NCBI GenBank assembly: GCA_027318525.1
Contig: DAHVPA010000099.1
Coordinates: 1 to 7,152 of the forward strand
Reading direction: 5' to 3'
From: Candidatus Cloacimonadota bacterium
GTDB lineage: Bacteria > Cloacimonadota > Cloacimonadia > Cloacimonadales > Cloacimonadaceae
DNA length: 7,152 nucleotides
Within the stretch, counting starts at the first letter, position 1; each line of letters starts with the position of its first letter. The position numbers and the translations under genes were made by a program. A model generated the notes under the pieces. It was not told the DNA's origin, did not search any database, and was given only the letters and a program-made list of their open reading frames with translations. Shown here in pieces: positions 1 to 4,904 of the stretch.

Positions 1-117
1 ATCTATATCAAAAGCATATCTAATGGTAATCAAAAGTATATCAAATGTATTCTTTAATACATTTGATATACTTTTGGTATGCTTTTGATATAGATTTGAT
101 ATACTTCGGGTATTGAA
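1..117. repeat. 11-bp tandem repeats arranged as an inverted repeat
   Basis: On the plus strand, 63-117 divides into five 11-bp units (ttgatatactt, ttggtatgctt, ttgatatagat, ttgatatactt, then a degenerate cgggtattgaa). Positions 1-44 hold four units of the same family in the opposite orientation. The two halves form a long imperfect hairpin: 31-51 pairs perfectly with 56-76 around a 4-nt loop (52-55), and 1-17 pairs perfectly with 79-95. The left arm carries an extra 11 nt (18-28), the length of one unit, which suggests gain or loss of one unit after the inverted duplication. The array starts at the window edge and may extend upstream. Its function is not visible. The 11-bp period is close to one helical turn, so a curved segment or an array of protein sites just upstream of the ridA promoter is possible. 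Confidence 0.85.
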
Positions 118-144
118 ATTGAGCAGAGGACGATAACTAAATCA

Positions 145-173
145 TTGACTAAATAAGACGGGTGAATTATTCT
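145..173 (+). promoter_or_regulatory. Candidate sigma70-type promoter of the ridA operon
   Basis: A -35-like TTGACT (145-150, 5 of 6 to consensus) is separated by exactly 17 nt from a -10-like TATTCT (168-173, 4 of 6). Transcription would begin near 180 and give a leader of about 38 nt before the ridA start. It lies 28 bp downstream of the 11-bp repeat array. The call rests on consensus match and position only. Confidence 0.45.
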
Positions 174-217
174 ATCGAAAATGGCTAAACAGGCTGTCAG
201 ACAAGAAGGAGAGGACG

Positions 218-589
218 ATGCAATCAGTAATGACACACAGAGCGCCGGGCGCAATCGGACCCTATTCCCAGGCGGTTATGATGAATAATGCCCTGTTTAT
301 TTCGGGGCAAATCGGAATCGACCCATCCAGCAACCAGATGCCGGAAGGCTTTGCAGAACAGGCGCAAAACGTATTCAACAACCTCAAGGCAATCCTGGAG
401 GCGGCGGGAATGGGTTATGCTCATGTGGTCAAAGTGACCATCTTCCTGCAAGACATGAATGACTTTGGCACCCTAAACGACTTGTATGCACAGCGCTTTT
501 CAGCTCCCTATCCGGCGCGTGAAACGGTGCAGGTGGCGCGCCTGCCCAAAGATGCCAAGCTGGAAATCTCTCTGATAGCCATGCGGTGA
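218..589 (+). CDS. ridA: RidA family reactive enamine/imine deaminase
   Basis: This 123-residue cytosolic protein belongs to the RidA (YjgF/YER057c/UK114) family. Its members hydrolyse reactive enamines/imines such as 2-aminoacrylate, released by PLP-dependent serine/threonine dehydratases, to 2-keto acids and ammonia, protecting PLP enzymes. Visible landmarks are IGPYSQAV (13-20), SGQIG (29-33) and PARETVQVARLPKD (99-112). The substrate-carboxylate Arg of E. coli RidA (Arg105) corresponds to Arg101, Glu120 to Glu116, and Tyr17 to Tyr16, so the archetypal active site is kept. Departures from the usual sequence are Glu102 where Ser is common and EISLIA where EIEAIA is common. The ATG at 218 has a strong SD (AAGGAGAGG, 206-214); the second Met (codon 5) is less well placed. 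It is first in an operon, 6 nt before the adenosyltransferase gene. Family membership is near certain; the physiological substrate is inferred. Confidence 0.96.
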   Translation: MQSVMTHRAPGAIGPYSQAVMMNNALFISGQIGIDPSSNQMPEGFAEQAQNVFNNLKAILEAAGMGYAHVVKVTIFLQDMNDFGTLNDLYAQRFSAPYPARETVQVARLPKDAKLEISLIAMR

Positions 590-595
590 GCAGCC

Positions 596-1123
596 ATGAG
601 CATTTCAACCAAAAGCGGCGATGCAGGACAAACCGGGCTCTACTCCGGCGAAAGAGTCTGGAAAGATGACCTCAGGGTCGATGCTTATGGCACTCTGGAC
701 GAGCTTGATGCCCACATCGGCGAAGCCAAACACATAATGCACGACGTCAATATCAGACACCTGCTCATCGATATCCAGAAAGACCTTTACAGAATTATGG
801 GTGAGCTGGCGAGTAAAAGCGCACCTTTCCCGAATCCTGTCACGGCTGAGGAAGTGGAAAAACTTACTCAACTGGTGCACGATTATGAAGCCAGAGTTGG
901 CTTGACGGGCTTTGTCATTCCAGGCAGCATTGCTGCCTCCGCCAAACTGGATGTATGCAGAACCATTGCACGCAGAGCGGAACGCCGAATCGTCAGCCTT
1001 GCCAAAACGGAAGAGGTTTCAGAACCGCTGCGGCAGTATATCAACCGGCTTTCGGACTTTCTCTTTATCCTGGCACGCTGGCTGGAAAAAAAAGACGATG
1101 CCCTGGTCTATGTAAAAAATTAA
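596..1123 (+). CDS. pduO: PduO-type cob(I)alamin adenosyltransferase
   Basis: This 175-residue protein transfers the 5'-deoxyadenosyl group of ATP to cob(I)alamin, making coenzyme B12 (adenosylcobalamin) in the cytosol. The N-terminal ATP-binding segment is visible as KSGDAGQTGLYSGERV (6-21), followed by KDDLRVDAYGTLDEL (23-37). The core continues with FVIPG (106-110), a CRTIARRAER helix (121-130) and YINRLSDFLFILAR (148-161). Compared with Lactobacillus reuteri PduO, Asp35, Phe112, Arg128, Arg132, Glu135 and Asn156 map to Asp35, Phe106, Arg122, Arg126, Glu129 and Asn150, so the residues for ATP binding and for displacing the lower cobalt ligand are present. The start follows ridA by 6 nt with only a weak GTGAG-type SD inside the ridA end, so translation is probably coupled. 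No pdu genes are nearby; the product more likely serves a B12 enzyme elsewhere, such as methylmalonyl-CoA mutase. The symbol denotes the family. Confidence 0.95.
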   Translation: MSISTKSGDAGQTGLYSGERVWKDDLRVDAYGTLDELDAHIGEAKHIMHDVNIRHLLIDIQKDLYRIMGELASKSAPFPNPVTAEEVEKLTQLVHDYEARVGLTGFVIPGSIAASAKLDVCRTIARRAERRIVSLAKTEEVSEPLRQYINRLSDFLFILARWLEKKDDALVYVKN

Positions 1124-1142
1124 TTCTCAGGAGATAAATCCC

Positions 1143-1889
1143 ATGAAGCAAATCGTTCTGATCAGACACGGCGAAAGTGTCTGGAACAAGGAAAACCTGT
1201 TTACGGGCTGGACTGATGTGGACCTTTCGGAAAAAGGAACTCAGGAAGCGCATCTGGCGGGCAAAAAACTGAAAGCGGAAGGCTTCAGCTTTGACGAATG
1301 CTGGACTTCGACCCTGAAACGTGCAATCAGGACCTTGTGGATAGTCCTGGATGAGATGGACTATATGTGGCTGCCGGTCAATCATGACTGGCGGCTGAAC
1401 GAACGCCACTACGGAGCTTTGCAGGGTTTGAACAAAGCGGAAACCGCTCAGAAATACGGCGAAGAACAGGTCAAAATCTGGCGCCGCAGTTATGACGTTC
1501 CCCCTCCTGCTCTGGAGCAATCAGACCCCCGCTGGCCCGGACACGAAGCCAAATATGCCGATCTGACCAAAGAGCAGGTTCCGCTCACAGAATCGCTTAA
1601 AGATACCTATGCACGGGTAGTCCCATTCTGGAATGAAATCATCGTCCCCCGCCTCAAACATGACAGGAAAATCGTTATCTCCGCCCACGGCAACAGCCTG
1701 CGCGCCATCGTCAAACATCTTGATAAAATCAGCGATGATAAAATCACCGAACTCAATATCCCCACTGGGATTCCATTGATTTATCAGTTTGACGATAACC
1801 TGCATGTGCTCAAAAGCTACTATCTGGCTGATGAGGAGGAAGTTGCCAAAGCTGCTGCGGCAGTGGCAAACCAAGCCAAAAAGCAGTAA
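1143..1889 (+). CDS. gpmA: 2,3-bisphosphoglycerate-dependent phosphoglycerate mutase
   Basis: This 248-residue cytosolic enzyme interconverts 3- and 2-phosphoglycerate in glycolysis and gluconeogenesis through a phosphohistidine intermediate. The signature LIRHGESVWN (6-15) carries the phospho-accepting His9. The partner His182 sits in SAHGNSLRA (180-188), Glu87 in NERHYGALQGLNK, and Arg60 in STLKRA. These match E. coli GpmA His11, His184, Glu89 and Arg62 with a constant offset of two. The length is that of the dPGM family rather than of the shorter phosphatases, and the family's PPP and GIPLIY segments (120-122, 209-214) are present. The C-terminus is extended by an Ala/Lys-rich tail. The SD is AGGAG at 1129-1133, 9 nt before the ATG. 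It is third in the ridA operon, 19 nt after the preceding stop. Its TAA stop (1887-1889) lies within the left terminal repeat of the downstream transposase element. Confidence 0.97.
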   Translation: MKQIVLIRHGESVWNKENLFTGWTDVDLSEKGTQEAHLAGKKLKAEGFSFDECWTSTLKRAIRTLWIVLDEMDYMWLPVNHDWRLNERHYGALQGLNKAETAQKYGEEQVKIWRRSYDVPPPALEQSDPRWPGHEAKYADLTKEQVPLTESLKDTYARVVPFWNEIIVPRLKHDRKIVISAHGNSLRAIVKHLDKISDDKITELNIPTGIPLIYQFDDNLHVLKSYYLADEEEVAKAAAAVANQAKKQ

Positions 1890-1910
1890 CACAGATTGGC
1901 AATCTGTTGG
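1886..1910 (+). repeat. Left inverted end with REP-like hairpin
   Basis: GTAAC (1886-1890) is followed by a perfect 7-bp stem with 3-nt loop, ACAGATT-GGC-AATCTGT (1891-1907), and TGG. The reverse complement of 2678-2702 matches all but one loop base. GTAA upstream of the hairpin foot resembles the conserved GTAG-type tetranucleotide next to E. coli REP hairpins that TnpA-REP recognises. Its TAA is also the gpmA stop codon. No U-tract follows, so it is not a typical intrinsic terminator. Confidence 0.85.
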
Positions 1911-1935
1911 GGGTCGGGATTATAAATCCCGATCC
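1911..1935 (+). repeat. Left inner hairpin of the element
   Basis: GGGATT (1916-1921) and AATCCC (1925-1930) pair around an ATA loop. The stem continues through C1915-G1931, T1914-A1932, a G-T wobble (1913/1933) and two G-C pairs to 1911/1935. TGTT (1905-1908) and AACA (1936-1939) could extend it across a 2-nt bulge, but this would compete with the outer hairpin. It has the same core form as the right inner hairpin with a different stem sequence. Confidence 0.75.
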
Positions 1936-1972
1936 AACATTGAGTTTTATACATGAGGAAAGACAGAAGAAT

Positions 1973-2626
1973 ATGAGTGAAAACTGCACCCTCTTTTACA
2001 GGCGAAGACTTCCTCATTTGTTTATGGATAATCATCCTGTCTTTTTGACCTGGAGGCTAAAATTCACTTTGCCTTCACACATAGTCTTGCACTTGAAAGA
2101 AATGAAAGAAATCCACGATAAACAAACAGCACCACTGAGTGAAGAATATGGCAGATTGCAAAGTTATGCGTTCCATAAGAGAGTGTTTGGGTATTTAGAT
2201 AAACAACTTGATACTTGTAGAGAATTACCAGATATCCTCAAGCAGTCGCAATTCTCTCAAATTGTCAAAGAATCACTCCTTTATCAAAATGGCAAGCGAT
2301 ACTCCATGCATGCTTTTTGCATAATGCCCAATCACGTTCATGCTTTAATCACACCATATTCCAACAAGAATGATTACAAAAAAACGCTTTCAACAATAAC
2401 TCAAACCTGGAAAAGGCATACTGCCAGGCAGATTAATCTATTACTAAATAGATCAGGCTCAGTTTGGTCAGCAGAAACATATGACCATTTGGTGAGAAGT
2501 GAAAGTGAGTTTGCCCGTATTGTCTCCTATATATTGAATAATCCAGTCAAAGCTAATCTGGTCAATGCATGGGAAAAATGGACCAATAATTGGGTTGCAG
2601 ATGAATTCAAAGAGATTATGGGTTGA
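1973..2626 (+). CDS. REP-associated tyrosine transposase (RAYT, IS200-like Y1 HUH nuclease)
   Basis: This 217-residue protein belongs to the Y1 transposase superfamily, which cuts and joins single-stranded DNA next to hairpins through a 5'-phosphotyrosine link. The HUH metal site is MPNHVHAL (118-125; His121 and His123). The likely nucleophile is Tyr170 in ETYDHLVR (168-175), and SYILNNPVKANLV (185-197) is the family's C-terminal block. The N-terminal RRRLPH (10-15) and FLTWRLK (24-30) motifs, with about 80 residues before HUH, are typical of RAYTs and unlike short IS200 TnpA. The ATG at 1973 keeps RRRLPH; its SD (AGGA, 1956-1959) is weak and 13 nt away, suggesting low expression. Base composition is more AT-rich than the neighbours. 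No frameshift or missing catalytic residue is visible, so the enzyme appears intact. It lies between paired inverted hairpins that are its probable substrates (inference). Confidence 0.9.
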   Translation: MSENCTLFYRRRLPHLFMDNHPVFLTWRLKFTLPSHIVLHLKEMKEIHDKQTAPLSEEYGRLQSYAFHKRVFGYLDKQLDTCRELPDILKQSQFSQIVKESLLYQNGKRYSMHAFCIMPNHVHALITPYSNKNDYKKTLSTITQTWKRHTARQINLLLNRSGSVWSAETYDHLVRSESEFARIVSYILNNPVKANLVNAWEKWTNNWVADEFKEIMG

Positions 2627-2650
2627 AATATTGGTATGATGATTTATTAT
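2623..2650 (+). promoter_or_regulatory. Candidate promoter at the end of the transposase gene
   Basis: TTGAAA (2623-2628, 5 of 6) overlaps the transposase stop codon and is followed after 16 nt by TATTAT (2645-2650, 5 of 6). Transcription would start near 2657, inside the right inner hairpin, and run into the antiporter gene with a leader of about 78 nt. AT-rich DNA makes chance matches likely. Confidence 0.35.
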
Positions 2651-2651
2651 G

Positions 2652-2676
2652 GGTGGAGGATTAACAATCCACCACC
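2652..2676 (+). repeat. Right inner hairpin of the element
   Basis: GGATT (2658-2662) pairs with AATCC (2666-2670) around an AAC loop. After an A-A mismatch (2657/2671), GGTGG (2652-2656) pairs with CCACC (2672-2676). Its position relative to the outer hairpin and its GGATT-N3-AATCC core mirror the left inner hairpin (1911-1935), although most of the outer stem bases differ. Confidence 0.75.
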
Positions 2677-2677
2677 T

Positions 2678-2702
2678 CCAACAGATTGGCAATCTGTGTT
2701 AC
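2678..2702 (-). repeat. Right inverted end with REP-like hairpin
   Basis: On the minus strand this reads GTAAC, then the same 7-bp stem hairpin (2681-2697 on the plus strand), then TGG. It is the inverted counterpart of 1886-1910 with a single central difference. The 17-bp palindromic core is identical on the plus strand at 1891-1907 and 2681-2697. If the antiporter is transcribed from upstream, this hairpin lies in its 5' untranslated leader. Confidence 0.85.
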
Positions 2703-2703
2703 A

Positions 2704-2719
2704 AGATTTGAGTAAATCT
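2704..2719 (+). promoter_or_regulatory. Hairpin touching the antiporter ribosome binding site
   Basis: AGATTT (2704-2709) and AAATCT (2714-2719) pair around a GAGT loop. The 3' arm ends directly at GGGAG (2720-2724), the SD of the antiporter gene. AGATT and AATCT occur twice in succession (2683-2687, 2691-2695, 2704-2708, 2715-2719), so the leader could also pair across the two hairpins. A role in translation control is inference. Confidence 0.4.
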
Positions 2720-2734
2720 GGGAGATAGTTTAAA

Positions 2735-4579
2735 ATGGACATGCAGTTCATGAAGATGCAGATTCTGGAAGTAGGTCTGCTCCTGCTGGCAGCTTATATC
2801 GGGGGTTTGGTTGCCCGTAAGCTGAAGATTGGCGAGATAGTCGGTCAGATCTTGGGCGGGATGCTGGTCGGACCGCACTTTTGGGAATGGATCAGAAGGC
2901 TGTTTTTCAGCGGGGATTTTTTTACCACACATCCTGCTTTTCACTGGGTGCAGAATTTCTATACCAATGGCGGCTACCAGCGTTATTCGCAAATCTTTGA
3001 AAGCTATAACTTTATAACCTTTCTGTTTCTGGGTGTGATAGCCTTTTCTCTGGGCGAAGAGCTGCACCATGCCAGGCTGCGTCAGGTCGGACTCAAAGCC
3101 ACCTTTATCTGCATTTTCCAAGGGCTGGTGACATTTTTCTTCATAGCTTTCGGCATCAAGCTGCTGTTTTGGCACACATTCAACTGGATAGACTCCTTCA
3201 TCATAGGCTCCATAGGCATTGCCACTGCTCCGGCTATAACTTTCATCGTGATGAACAAGCTGAAAATCGAAGGCAAGCTTAAAAACATCCTGGCTAATAT
3301 CGTGGTGCTGGATGATATCATGGAAGTGGTTATCTTTTCCGTCTTTCTGGCAATAGCACAATCGCAATACATCTCGGGAAGCGAATTGACACCCCTTTCC
3401 TTAACCTGGAAGATAGCCAGGGAGCTTGGATTAGCGTTACTGATAGCCATTGCCATCTTTGTGGTGTTGAAGCTGGCATTCATCCGGAGGAAAATCAAAA
3501 TCGAAGATGACAGGAAAGGGACTTTGGCAAAAGAAGACAAGACCTTCCTCTCCATCATCATGTTTAACCACCCCACTCCATCTGTCGAAGTGCTGATCAT
3601 CATCATTGGAGTGGTCGCTGTCGGCATCGCCTTTGCCATCCATTTGGAAGCACCCTTTCTCATAACGGCAGTGCTGGCTGGCTACCTGATTGCCAATTTC
3701 CACCACAGTGCATTTTTCGATTCACTCAAGCTGGACGACGTCATGACCATATTCAATCTGCTGTTTTTCGGCATGATAGGAGTCAGTATTCATATAGAAA
3801 GCTTCAACCGCACCACGCTGCTGTTTTCGCTGGGATATTTTGTGCTCAGGGCAAGCGGCAAGCTGATTGGCAACTGGACCGGTGCTAAAATTACCAAACA
3901 GGACCCCAAGATTGTAGCCACCCTGCCCAAACTGATGCTGCCCCAAGCCGGTATGGCTGCTGTGGAGATAGTGTTGGTGGCGGCTGTTCTCAAAGAGGGC
4001 AACGGACTACTCATTTTCAATACAATATTGCCTGCCCTTGTCTTGTTTGAACTGGGCGGAGCTTACATCACCGAAAAGACTCTGGAACGCTGGAAAGACT
4101 ATACCTACGGAGAAAAGCAAGCTTTCGACTCCACAGATACAGACAAAGGTAAAATCCTGAATCTGGAGGATCTGCTAAACGGAAGAGTCTATGAACTAGG
4201 ATTTACCAATAAGGAAGACATTTTACATAGGCTGGTGGGAATTGCTGCCGTGCAGGAAGTCATCCCTGATGAAGACATTGTCTACAAGGCATTGGTGGCA
4301 AGGGAAGAGCTGGGTCATGTCTCCACACCTGGGGGACTGGCTCTGCCTCATAGCAGAATCAATGGACTCAAAGAACCGCACGTATTTTGCGCTCTGCTCC
4401 GTCATCCCATCAAATGGAATCCGGCAGATACCTACGACGTGCACACCGTGTTTCTTATCTTTACCCCGGAGGACAAGCCAAACGTGCACCTAAACGTGCT
4501 TCGAAGCCTGAGCATATTGTCTCGCCAGGCTGATTTTCAACAGAGGCTGCACACTTTTGGGGCAGAAGCACTGTCCTGA
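2735..4579 (+). CDS. CPA2-type cation/proton antiporter with C-terminal PTS EIIA domain
   Basis: This 614-residue inner-membrane protein has two modules. Residues 8 to about 445 form a monovalent cation/proton antiporter with many hydrophobic helices. Landmarks are GLVARKLKIGEIVGQILGG (24-42), GIATAPAITFIV (161-172) and VVLDDIMEVV (190-199), whose Asp193-Asp194 pair matches the ion-binding Asp-Asp of CPA2 exchangers. Residues about 474-610 resemble a fructose/mannitol/nitrogen-type PTS EIIA domain. TPGGLALPHSR (531-541) carries the predicted phospho-accepting His539, and His585 in VHLNVL matches the family's second His region. The family exchanges Na+ or K+ for H+; which ion is used here is not visible. 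The fusion suggests control by phosphorylation or ligand state. The start ATG has GGGAG (2720-2724) 10 nt upstream. It is separated from gpmA by the transposase element and probably has its own promoter. The next gene starts 88 nt downstream. Confidence 0.9.
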   Translation: MDMQFMKMQILEVGLLLLAAYIGGLVARKLKIGEIVGQILGGMLVGPHFWEWIRRLFFSGDFFTTHPAFHWVQNFYTNGGYQRYSQIFESYNFITFLFLGVIAFSLGEELHHARLRQVGLKATFICIFQGLVTFFFIAFGIKLLFWHTFNWIDSFIIGSIGIATAPAITFIVMNKLKIEGKLKNILANIVVLDDIMEVVIFSVFLAIAQSQYISGSELTPLSLTWKIARELGLALLIAIAIFVVLKLAFIRRKIKIEDDRKGTLAKEDKTFLSIIMFNHPTPSVEVLIIIIGVVAVGIAFAIHLEAPFLITAVLAGYLIANFHHSAFFDSLKLDDVMTIFNLLFFGMIGVSIHIESFNRTTLLFSLGYFVLRASGKLIGNWTGAKITKQDPKIVATLPKLMLPQAGMAAVEIVLVAAVLKEGNGLLIFNTILPALVLFELGGAYITEKTLERWKDYTYGEKQAFDSTDTDKGKILNLEDLLNGRVYELGFTNKEDILHRLVGIAAVQEVIPDEDIVYKALVAREELGHVSTPGGLALPHSRINGLKEPHVFCALLRHPIKWNPADTYDVHTVFLIFTPEDKPNVHLNVLRSLSILSRQADFQQRLHTFGAEALS

Positions 4580-4608
4580 GCTGATTACACGAGAGAAGAG
4601 CATTTTGC

Positions 4609-4637
4609 TTGACAGAAAAAGCAAGATGGCGATTAAA
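4609..4637 (+). promoter_or_regulatory. Possible promoter of the ferredoxin gene
   Basis: A perfect -35-like TTGACA (4609-4614) stands in the 88-bp gap before the ferredoxin gene. The only -10 candidates at normal spacing are poor: GATTAA at 4631-4636 or ATTAAA at 4632-4637, with 16 or 17 nt spacers. Separate transcription of the ferredoxin gene is plausible, since its own terminator follows directly. Confidence 0.3.
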
Positions 4638-4667
4638 GAAATAGAGAACTTATAAGGAGTCGAAATC

Positions 4668-4838
4668 ATGGCAGTAAAGATTGACAAAGACACCTGCATC
4701 GGTTGCGGTGCTTGCGTAGATGTCTGCCCAGTCACAGCCCTTTCCATGGTTGATGGCAAGGCACAATGCGACGAAGCAGTCTGCATTGATTGCGGAGCTT
4801 GTATTTCGACCTGTCCAGTACAGGCGATTTCCGAGTAA
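4668..4838 (+). CDS. Clostridial-type 2[4Fe-4S] ferredoxin
   Basis: This 56-residue soluble protein carries low-potential electrons between oxidoreductases such as 2-oxoacid:ferredoxin oxidoreductases, hydrogenases or Rnf. Two Cys motifs are visible: CIGCGACVDVCP (Cys10, 13, 16, 20) and CIDCGACISTCP (Cys39, 42, 45, 49). By family precedent cluster I uses Cys10, 13, 16 and 49, and cluster II uses Cys39, 42, 45 and 20. A ninth cysteine, Cys34, lies between the motifs and is not part of the canonical set. The length and the internal two-fold repeat are those of classical clostridial ferredoxins. The start is supported by AGGAG (4655-4659) 8 nt upstream. It is followed 6 nt after the stop by a strong terminator, so it ends its transcript. 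The redox partner cannot be identified from this window. Confidence 0.96.
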   Translation: MAVKIDKDTCIGCGACVDVCPVTALSMVDGKAQCDEAVCIDCGACISTCPVQAISE

Positions 4839-4844
4839 GCTATG

Positions 4845-4875
4845 ACAGGCTGGGCAACCAGCCTGTTTCTTTTTT
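4845..4875 (+). terminator. Rho-independent terminator after ferredoxin
   Basis: A perfect 9-bp GC-rich stem, ACAGGCTGG (4845-4853) with CCAGCCTGT (4858-4866), closes a GCAA loop of the stable GNRA type. TTCTTTTTT (4867-4875) follows. It begins 6 nt after the ferredoxin stop codon and separates this gene from the beta-helix gene that starts at 4905. Confidence 0.93.
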
Positions 4876-4904
4876 CAATTAGGGTTAACAATCGAGGTGA
4901 TAAA

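Larger units (their letters stand above)
1886..2702 (+). mobile_element. REP-associated transposase element with paired hairpin ends
   Basis: An 817-bp unit is bounded by 25-bp inverted ends (1886-1910 and 2678-2702) that agree at 24 of 25 positions; the only difference is at the hairpin loop centre. Each end reads inward as GTAAC, a 17-bp hairpin (ACAGATTGGCAATCTGT), TGG, and then a second hairpin with a GGATT-3 nt-AATCC core (1911-1935; 2652-2676). Between them lies a single intact Y1 transposase gene. The interior is more AT-rich than the flanks: hand counts give 18-23 G+C per 60 bases in three lines of the gene against about 30-32 in gpmA. The layout matches RAYT genes flanked by REP/BIME repeats as known in gammaproteobacteria. 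I see no target-site duplication. Whether the unit moves as a whole or the transposase acts only on the hairpins cannot be told from one copy. Confidence 0.75.

Noticed and set aside
1..117. CRISPR-like array
   Set aside because: The units are 11 bp, directly abutting and inverted in half the array; there are no spacers.
54..254. Minus-strand ORF of 66 residues with IPEVYQIY/IPKVYQMY repeats
   Set aside because: The repeated peptide is the 11-bp DNA repeat read in frame; the ORF overlaps the ridA start and promoter and has no recognisable domain.
181..288. Plus-strand ATG opening a 35-codon frame before and into ridA
   Set aside because: It has no SD, overlaps ridA in another frame and the peptide is unremarkable.
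1891..1935. Hairpins after gpmA as an intrinsic terminator
   Set aside because: There is no U-tract, and the outer hairpin is duplicated at the other side of the transposase gene, so a repeat identity explains it better; some attenuation remains possible.
1907..1972. Upstream TTG start adding 22 residues to the transposase
   Set aside because: The added codons lie in the terminal repeat and inner hairpin; the ATG at 1973 already includes the conserved RRRLPH motif.
1953..1976. Seven-codon leader ORF whose TGA overlaps the transposase ATG
   Set aside because: It has no SD and the arrangement can easily arise by chance; noted only as a possible coupling device.
2699..3663. Long minus-strand ORFs of 222 and 193 residues inside the antiporter gene
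   Set aside because: They are antisense shadows of a well-supported membrane protein and show no recognisable domain.
4603..4624. Inverted repeat TTGCTT/AAGCAA after the antiporter gene
   Set aside because: The stem is short and AT-rich, the loop is 8 nt and no U-run follows, so a terminator call is not supported.
4490..4891. Minus-strand 133-residue ORF
   Set aside because: It is antisense to the antiporter end, the ferredoxin gene and the terminator; the plus-strand ferredoxin has clear Cys motifs and an SD.
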